DNA from: Leptobrachium leishanense
Taxonomy: Eukaryota > Chordata > Amphibia > Anura > Megophryidae
Assembly: GCA_009667805.1 (NCBI GenBank)
Contig: CM019069.1
Location: 50,550,153-50,614,152, forward strand
Direction: 5' to 3'
Length of the DNA stretch: 64,000 nt
In this document: positions 57,575 to 64,000 of the stretch, piece after piece
How positions within the stretch are numbered: the stretch's first letter is position 1
Layout: every line of letters starts with the position of its first letter
Notes under the pieces: generated by a model
What the model saw: only the letters and a program-made list of their open reading frames with translations
Told to the model about the DNA's origin: nothing
Database searches by the model: none
Position numbers and translations under genes: made by a program

Positions 57575-59102
57575 TCTGGGGTTATCGTCATATTTTGCTT
57601 TTCTATATCTGCAATCATGTGATGGTGTTGCTTTATCATATTATCTGTGTCCAAATATAATAATATAGTATTAAAGAATACAGTATTAACTGATATTTCT
57701 TGATTTTTCATTTATTTATTGTTTTCAATTGATCTCACTGTTTCTTGTTTTGTGTGGTGGTAGACAGTATTTATCTCTGTGATTGTGAGCTGCTGGAATG
57801 TTTATCTTTGCTTGAGTTGCTCGGCTATTGCAACGCTAGTTGAAATGATTCATGGGTCTGACAGATGTCTGGTACAGCTGGATGTGTCCTTGATTATCCC
57901 CAAAGTCTGGACAACACTGTCATTCACCACAGCCCAAATTATCGCTGTATTGACTGTGGAGTCTTGCGTGACAGTACTCTAATGTCTAATTACTAAGCAT
58001 ACCTTTGGAGCTTACTCTATAATGGCAAGGGATGCTGGGAAAAGGAACGGGAAAATAAAGCAATAATGCTCTGCGGTATTATTCCATAAGACATGTTGGT
58101 TACTAGATGTGCTCGAGGCGTCCAATTTATTATTCCGCTTCAGAGATACATATCTATCTTGTAGGGATCACACAATTAAAGAAAAAAAAGCAGTGAAAGG
58201 TAGAAAAAACCCAAAGACAAACATCAACTGCCATTCATTTCTCTGCAAGTGTATCCATTCAAAAATGGCTACTTCTAACCGGGCGTTTCAGAATCCTGAT
58301 TTATATGTTTTGTTTGTTTTTCTTTTAAACATTTGACATCCCTCGCAATCAAAATCTTAACGTATCGGTTTAAGCCGACGAACATCACTAGGAGATTTCT
58401 GTTTCATGATAAAAGAGGCACGCTTTGTTTTAGGTAATTGAATGTCCATAATTTTTTTTTAACATTAAAACGTAGAGCGAATAAACACATTGGAAATAAA
58501 ATGTGAAGTTCCCTGACAGTGATGGATTATAGATGGTAGAACAAGCTATTAGCAGTCAGTGGATGCGAATGCAATATTCTCAAGAAGACATGATGAACGG
58601 CTATTTATTAGGCTGCTACGCAAACTAAAAAGAGCTTTTTGTCTTTTAGTAAATAACTTTTCCTCGGGCGTGGGCGGTAGGTCTGGACACATAATTACAC
58701 GCCAGGTACATCTCCCTCTTAAAATCTGCAGAGGAAAAGAAAAGGTACCTCATTCTACCACTATAAATTAGCACTATTTGACAAACAGTGCTGGCTCACA
58801 GCAGATAAGGGAAAAAAAGAGGGTGCAGAAATCCCATCTTGACTTTTAGTGAAGATGATGAGTTCCCTGGAGGATCGACAAAGCAACGCAAGACCAGCAT
58901 TTCACAAAAAAAGAATACGGTAATTTGCCTGTTCCTGCCTGAGCTATGTTTGAATGTCACTGCTGTCTTAATTACCCGACTAACAAAGCTCTTCTGTATT
59001 ATATTGCAAATCCTTTTTTACCCCCTCAGGTTCAAGGAAGAACTCAGAGTCACGCGAATTTCTTGGCAAAGGTGGTCTGTACTGATTTTTATTTTAACAC
59101 AC
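57575..59102. other. No recognised repeat; candidate non-repetitive DNA
   Basis: One of the longer stretches without element ends. About 58320-58780 has balanced composition and could be conserved non-coding DNA, but the sequence alone does not show it. Short ORFs here (60-127 codons) have no recognised motif. Confidence 0.3.
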
Positions 59103-59105
59103 ATT

Positions 59106-60376
59106 GGGCCATATTACATACTTGCTGCTAACTTAACCAGAGCTGTTGTAAACTTAAAGGAACACTCTAGGCTAAAAATCCCCCCTTTTTTTTACATTAA
59201 AATATACCTATTCCCTACCTAGCTATTGTGTATATATATATATTTTTAAATGTAATACTTACCCTAAAAAACACTTGTTTCCAACGGCGTTTTTTTTTTT
59301 TATATATACTCACCTCCCTCCTCATCCGCTCCCGTCCTGAAAATGTTGAACTTGGCTAATGGTTTACGTGAGAAGCGCGCATGCGCGCCTCTCACGTAAA
59401 CCAGCCAATCAGCAGGTTAGTGTTACGCGCAAGAGGATGCGCGCAACACTAACCCCAGCCGCAGTCTATGTTGGCGGCTCGCTGCCGCCAGCCACTGCGG
59501 CGAGTTTGAGACGTCATCGCGCTGAAAGCACGATGACGTCTCCTACTCGGCAATAGTCGGCAGAAGCGGGAAATATGAATCCCGCTCTGCTGACTGACAG
59601 CTGGGAGGACGGAGTAAACTCCTCCGCGTCTCTCAGCTGTTTTCAGCTGTTTCAGCCGATCGGCTGAGCGGAGGGAGGGGGGACAGACAAGGGCATACTC
59701 AGGGCATCATGACCACCTAAAAAAGCTTTAAAACCTCCATAGGCTATGGGCCCTACTACATTCTCTTTTTTGCGCACGAAAAAAACGTGCTCACGCGAAA
59801 ATTAACGTGGTATTTTCGAACCGAGCGCATTTTATCGTCCGTCAAAAATTTTCATGCAAAAATAGGACGCGCAAAGCCGTTCGCAAATGAACGCTGCGTG
59901 CAGGAATCGGTGGGCAGACTGTTTTGTCACGGGATTTGTCACGGGATTCAGCCAACATCAATGTCCCATTTCCAATAAAATATTTACAAACTAAAATAAA
60001 AAGTAAAAACAAATTAACAACCACCAGCCAAAAAAAGAAAAAATTTACACTGACACAATTTATAAATTTTAATCTTTGGGTTAAAAGATTACCAGCGCAC
60101 GAATGCATTGACGCTCACAATATTAAGTATGGGATGCGCGCATGAACTTGCGCTCGTGCTGGGTTCGGGCAGGGTCACTCGCGTTGGACGTTAAAGCACA
60201 TAGTTTGCGCGTACGTCGTGATACAACGTTCTGCGCAAATGGTTTTGCACTCAGGCAAATGTGCATTTGCGCGTGCGCAAAACAAATGCGCGAAGAATGT
60301 AATAGGGCCCTATAATGGCTCTGGGAAGTTTACAACAGCTCTGGTTTAAGTTAGCACCAAGTATGTAATATGGCCC
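59106..60376. mobile_element. GGGCCATATTACA MITE, split by nested insertions (ATT TSD)
   Basis: ATT at 59103-59105 and 60377-60379. The arms GGGCCATATTACATACTTGC / TGCTAACTTAACCAGAGC and their inverted partner ending TATGTAATATGGCCC match the intact 130-bp copy at 37290-37419. Between the arms are a TTAAAGGAACACTCTAGGCT-led segment with CpG-rich DNA (59155-59744) and GCGCAAA copy D (59748-60310). Confidence 0.78.
59748..60310. mobile_element. GCGCAAA-rich MITE, copy D (TAT TSD)
   Basis: GGGCCCTACTACATTCTC and GAATGTAATAGGGCCC are inverted ends; TAT at 59745-59747 and 60311-60313. The interior runs inverted relative to copies B and C (TCAGCCAA near 59948, GGGATGCGCGCATG near 60131). Confidence 0.8.
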
Positions 60377-60654
60377 ATTGTAAGCACAGGTAGACACCAG
60401 CAGATTTCAAGAGCCATTTCAGGAAGCCAAGTTTAAAATATCTCACCCTTTCAACTGCTAAACTTATTGTGTTGCACAATACAAGAGATCTTTCACTCCA
60501 AAAAAATAATTTTACATGTAACATAGTGCCAGTGGTTTTGTAATCTGACTTCAACCCTTTTCACTACTAAAAATGAGTAAACTTGATTTTGCAGTGTAAT
60601 ACAATTATATTAAAAAAGGAGCACATAGAAGCCTGTTTGCATACCTTTTAACCC

Positions 60655-60970
60655 CTTCACTACCAAGATATCTTGGACTTCAAAGGCACATTCCGGTGCC
60701 CCTATATCGAGATATCTCGATCTGCAGCTCTGCAGCCGTAATGCAAATGAAATTTGTTTGCTGCAAACAAATGAAATTTGCTTTTGAGCTGCAGAAGGTG
60801 CCCCAGGAGTTGTAGCCCGTTGGGCATAATGCTGTGTAAAATCGTCTAACTGAATGTCCTGACATCGGACATTCAGGAACCAATGCAGGGAACATGAGCT
60901 GCAACTGTAATGGCTGTAACTCAATTTGGCAGGAGATGGCACCATCTACTGGCCAAAGATGTTATTACAG
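60655..60970. mobile_element. TTAA-type element fragment
   Basis: TTTTAACCCCTTCACTACCA resembles the left end of the TTAACCC family; a hairpin with CCAAGATATCTTGG follows. It is cut by the gypsy LTR at 60971. The 60610-60945 minus ORF has no recognised motif. Confidence 0.5.
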
Positions 60971-62014
60971 TGTAGCGCTCACTCCCGGAGGAGCCGCTGA
61001 AATTTAACCTCGGGTCAGTCTTCCCGCACTAGGGAATAAATATACTCCAGCACCGTTGTGGATTTTATAAATTATATAGTTTACTAGAATAAATGGCATT
61101 TAATGAATAACACGGTATACGTATATATATTTACAGTACTTCGTAATGCGGGAAACGCGCAACGGAAAAGAAATACAATCCTTCGTAATTCGAGAAACGC
61201 GCAGCGGAAAAGAAATACAATGCTTTGTAATTCGAGAAACGCGCAGCAGAAAAGAGAAAAATATATCTTTAACCCCCTTTGTGGTTGGGGAGTGAGTCCC
61301 GTACAGGTTATGTCCCAAAGAATGTAGGTGTGTGTGTGTGTGTGTGATGGTACCCGGGTACAATATTCAACTGGCCAGTGAATTATTTATGAGGTATCTT
61401 CGACTAGTCAAGTTGGGGCCCTGTGGGTTTTTTAAACAAACAGCAGCGTGCTTTCCATTTTCACAACGGCCTGGAAGGCCTCTCACCCATCCGCCAGATA
61501 CTTGGTGCTCCGCTTGACCCAGGACGTCTCTCTGCTCGATTTTGCCTGGGATTCTATGGGTTACCAGATCCGCTGTCTTGCTTTCCTTTAGCTGCCGCAA
61601 GATGTCCAGCTCACCGCCTGCACTCCCTGTCAGATCGATCTGTGGTGCTCCTAACTCGGGGTCCTCCAGCTCACTCGATATCAGCGTGGGTATTCTGGTG
61701 AATCACTGGGTCTTCCTCTTGTAAGGCGGAATAACCCGATCTTTATCTCTGTCAGGCCCCAGCTGCGCTCCGGCCTGGTCAGTGTCACGCTCTGCAGCAC
61801 TGTGTCTTGCTTCTCTCACTCCCTGGCGCGCTCTACCAGCTCTCTCCACGAGGCTCAGGATGTCAGCGTCTGTGTCCCACCCACTTCCTGTGTCCGCTCC
61901 CAAAGCATGCCGGGAAATGTAGTCCCAATGTTCAGTGTCTCACATCGCACTTGTCTCCCTCCGGTGGCCAAAAACAAGTACTACAACGGCAGGGGATTTA
62001 AAACCAGCGCTACA
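60971..62014 (-). mobile_element. 3' LTR of a gypsy retrotransposon
   Basis: Begins TGTAGCGCTCACTCCCGG and ends CCAGCGCTACA. It lies directly downstream (minus strand) of a polypurine tract and the integrase ORF, so it is the 3' LTR. It includes three 42-bp repeats (61139-61264) and a (GT)n run near 61328-61346. The left-flank bases TTACAG would contain one copy of the TSD; the other copy is outside the window. Confidence 0.92.
61139..61264. repeat. 42-bp tandem repeat in the LTR (3 units)
   Basis: Unit CTTCGTAATTCGAGAAACGC followed by GCAGCGGAAAAGAAATACAA. The other LTRs in the window show fewer or degraded units (about 410-600 in the LTR at 1-765), so copy number varies between family members. 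Confidence 0.85.
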
Positions 62015-62027
62015 CTCTCCCCCTCCT
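62015..62027 (-). promoter_or_regulatory. Polypurine tract for plus-strand priming
   Basis: On the minus strand AGGAGGGGGAGAG immediately precedes the LTR TGTAGCG. In LTR retrotransposons this purine run resists RNase H and primes second-strand DNA synthesis. Confidence 0.88.
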
Positions 62028-62083
62028 AGAACTCTTGGGTCTCTCCAAGGAGGTACAACAGTTGCATTACATTTCAACACATT

Positions 62084-64000
62084 TTAGGCAACATATACAG
62101 GCTCAGCAGCAAGCATACAATGGGTTATATACACTTCCTCAAGTTGACTCATGCTTTGGACTACCTCAGCTAACATAGCAGACACTTCGGGCAACCTTCG
62201 CACTGTGGTGACGGCCTCTTCAGTGCTATGTCCTGGTGAGTCGTAGGTGAGTCTCTGGGGCGGTCGAACAGAGCGTTTTGGTTCTGGCTCAATCAGTTCC
62301 TCTTCAGGGGGAAGTACTACAGGCGCGGGTTCAGTTCTTCTTTCTACCACTGGAGCAGACATCTCTTCGGAGTATGACCCCTCCAGTGAAGGCATAGAAC
62401 TGTAGTCATAAGATTCAACTTCAGGAACCACAGGGATTGCAACAGTCTCAGGGACTTCTAACTGAAATTCAGGAGCTTCAGGCCTCAAATTACTTTCCCA
62501 CCGTTCAGGAACCGAGATAACCTCTTCAGGTTCCGGTGAGCGCATCCAGTCCAGACAAAAACTCTCTTCCTCACTGTCCCTTTCGCTCTCTTCGACAGCC
62601 CGGGTCTGCTGAGACCGAGTAACGGGAGGCAAACGTGGAGCAGGCGGGTTTGGCAGAGAAAGTTCGTCCCCAACTGGTATCCTCACAGCCTCTCTCAAAG
62701 GTAATAAATGATTCCGGTGCCAGTTCTTAAGAGGCCCAGCCTTTCCATCCGGCCGGATTTGATGCAGTTGCTTGCAGACAATGTAGACTTGAGAACTCCA
62801 TCTATCCGCTAACTTGTGCCTCGCAGCAGCACCCAAGTTCTTCAACAAAACCCTATCACCGGGTTGTAGATCCTGTATCCGAACTTTCAAGTCATAGTTC
62901 CGTTTATTCCTCTGTTCCCTGGTTCCTGAGGTCAAACGGGCCTGGTCAAACGCAGAGGCCAGATTCTTTCGAAGTCTATCCACATAATTTCCATGGGAAG
63001 CTACCGACGTCTGGTCCAGAGATAGCCCAGACGCCAAATCAACCGGCAGTCGAGCTTCTGTTCCAAACATAAGACGGTACGGTGAGTATCCAGTGGCATC
63101 ACTTTCCGTACTGTTATATGCATGTACTAGCGTAGCTATGTGACGACTCCAGCTCTGCTTTTCTGTGTTTGAAAGTGTCCCCAGCATATTTAGCAATGTG
63201 CGATTGAACCTTTCAGGCTGAGCATCACCTTGAGGGTGATATGGTGTAGTTCGGGTCTTTTGGATTCCCAACAGTTCCAGTAGTTGCCCGACAAGCCGGC
63301 TTTCAAAGTCTCTACCCTGATCAGAGTGTATTCTCCTTGGTAGACCGTAGTGAACAAAGAACTTTTCCATCAGGACCTTCGCCACTGTCGGAGCGCGCTG
63401 ATCTTTCGTGGAAAAGGCTTGGGCGTAACGTGTGAAGTGATCAGTCACTATAAGAATATTTCCCTGCCCACTAGCATCCGGCTCTAAGCACAGGAAGTCA
63501 ATGCACACCAAATCCATGGGTCCTTGACTTTGCAGATGGCTCATTGGAGAGGTTCGGGTCGGTAGGGTCTTCCTTTGAATACACCTTAGACATGAATGGC
63601 AGTAACTTTCCACTTCAGCTCTCATGCAAGGCCAATAGAACCTGTCTCGCACCAGCTTAAAAGTCCTTTCAGCGCCCAAATGTCCATGCTCATCATGTAG
63701 CGATCGCAGCACACTCTCCCTATGTTTAGTGGGAAGGAATAACTGTTGGGTCTCTTCAGCATTGGTTGAGGGGCTCCTTCGGTAGACCACCCCATCCAAC
63801 AACTTCAACCGTTCCCACTCTTTGTAGACCAATCTGGCTCCATCTGGGGAATTGGTCAGCAGAATTTCCCGCTGGTTCGCAGTTAGGGCCTTTATGGTTA
63901 ACGCAATTAAAGGGTCTCTGTCCTGATCAGCTTTCAGATCCTGTTTTGAAAGGGTAGGTAGACTTTCATCCCTCAATTGCGTAGGGTTGCAGTAGAACTC
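62084..64000 (-). CDS. pol: Gypsy pol polyprotein, integrase end (N-terminus outside window)
   Basis: An open frame from the window edge to TAA at 62084-62086; there is no ATG start, and the frame is already open at 64000. Residues below count from the codon at 63976. An HHCC zinc finger (His94, His98, Cys129, Cys132) is followed by a DDE integrase core with Asp160, Asp219 and Glu255; the last two are 35 residues apart, the classical DX35E. The motif YHPQGDAQPERFN is typical of Ty3/gypsy integrases. A GPY/F-like region (LQPGDRVLLKN, about 365-400) follows, then an acidic, proline-rich tail of roughly 180 residues. Protease, RT and RNase H should lie upstream. No stop or frameshift in the visible part. 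Confidence 0.93.
   Translation of the reverse strand, partial: EFYCNPTQLRDESLPTLSKQDLKADQDRDPLIALTIKALTANQREILLTNSPDGARLVYKEWERLKLLDGVVYRRSPSTNAEETQQLFLPTKHRESVLRSLHDEHGHLGAERTFKLVRDRFYWPCMRAEVESYCHSCLRCIQRKTLPTRTSPMSHLQSQGPMDLVCIDFLCLEPDASGQGNILIVTDHFTRYAQAFSTKDQRAPTVAKVLMEKFFVHYGLPRRIHSDQGRDFESRLVGQLLELLGIQKTRTTPYHPQGDAQPERFNRTLLNMLGTLSNTEKQSWSRHIATLVHAYNSTESDATGYSPYRLMFGTEARLPVDLASGLSLDQTSVASHGNYVDRLRKNLASAFDQARLTSGTREQRNKRNYDLKVRIQDLQPGDRVLLKNLGAAARHKLADRWSSQVYIVCKQLHQIRPDGKAGPLKNWHRNHLLPLREAVRIPVGDELSLPNPPAPRLPPVTRSQQTRAVEESERDSEEESFCLDWMRSPEPEEVISVPERWESNLRPEAPEFQLEVPETVAIPVVPEVESYDYSSMPSLEGSYSEEMSAPVVERRTEPAPVVLPPEEELIEPEPKRSVRPPQRLTYDSPGHSTEEAVTTVRRLPEVSAMLAEVVQSMSQLEEVYITHCMLAAEPVYVA

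Overview
This window looks like repeat-packed intergenic or intronic DNA from a vertebrate with a large, transposon-rich genome, most likely a frog (anuran amphibian). The evidence is the mixture of element types: a full-length L1, CR1 and L2 LINEs, a tRNA-headed SINE with L2-like tail, Ty3/gypsy LTRs, a Tc1-like remnant, many TTAA-flanked elements, and hAT and Harbinger-like non-autonomous elements with exact target-site duplications (TSDs). The species assignment is inference. I found no exon of an ordinary host gene; every convincing coding region belongs to a mobile element.

Layout. 1-765: 3' part of a gypsy-type LTR (plus strand). 2139-7819: complete L1 with 14-bp TSDs and two intact ORFs. 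8102-9090: 49-bp minisatellite split by an inverted-repeat element. 9708-10585: hAT-type MITE with another MITE inside it. 10938-11503: CR1 3' end. 11913-12819: palindrome-rich element, with copies at 33681 and 47519. 16712-17668: solo LTR of a second family. 18861-20702: Tc1-like pseudogene split by a TTAA element. 22430-25395: decayed L2, split by a hAT element that itself contains a SINE and a minisatellite. 26795-30497: foldback element with two opposed 59-bp tandem arrays. 31086-31702 and 48944-49548: composite SINEs. 39191-43753: second copy of the foldback family, carrying a multi-exon Myb/SANT-like gene on the minus strand. 50855-51810: solo gypsy LTR. 54273-55859: hAT-flanked element with GC-rich cargo. 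59106-60376: nested MITEs. 60971-64000: 3' end of a gypsy element on the minus strand (integrase ORF, polypurine tract, LTR).

How the pieces relate. The L1 ORF1 and ORF2 proteins would work together in target-primed reverse transcription, and their reading frames are open. The gypsy ORF at the right edge is the pol integrase end, feeding into a polypurine tract and 3' LTR; two further LTRs of that family (1-765 and 50855-51810) show earlier activity. The most unusual unit is the foldback family with 8-bp TSDs. One copy has long inverted arms around opposed satellite arrays. The other has the same arms around a spliced-looking gene for a DNA-binding protein of the type that accompanies Harbinger transposases. 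No transposase for this family is visible. Most remaining sequence is AT-rich, with no feature I can support.
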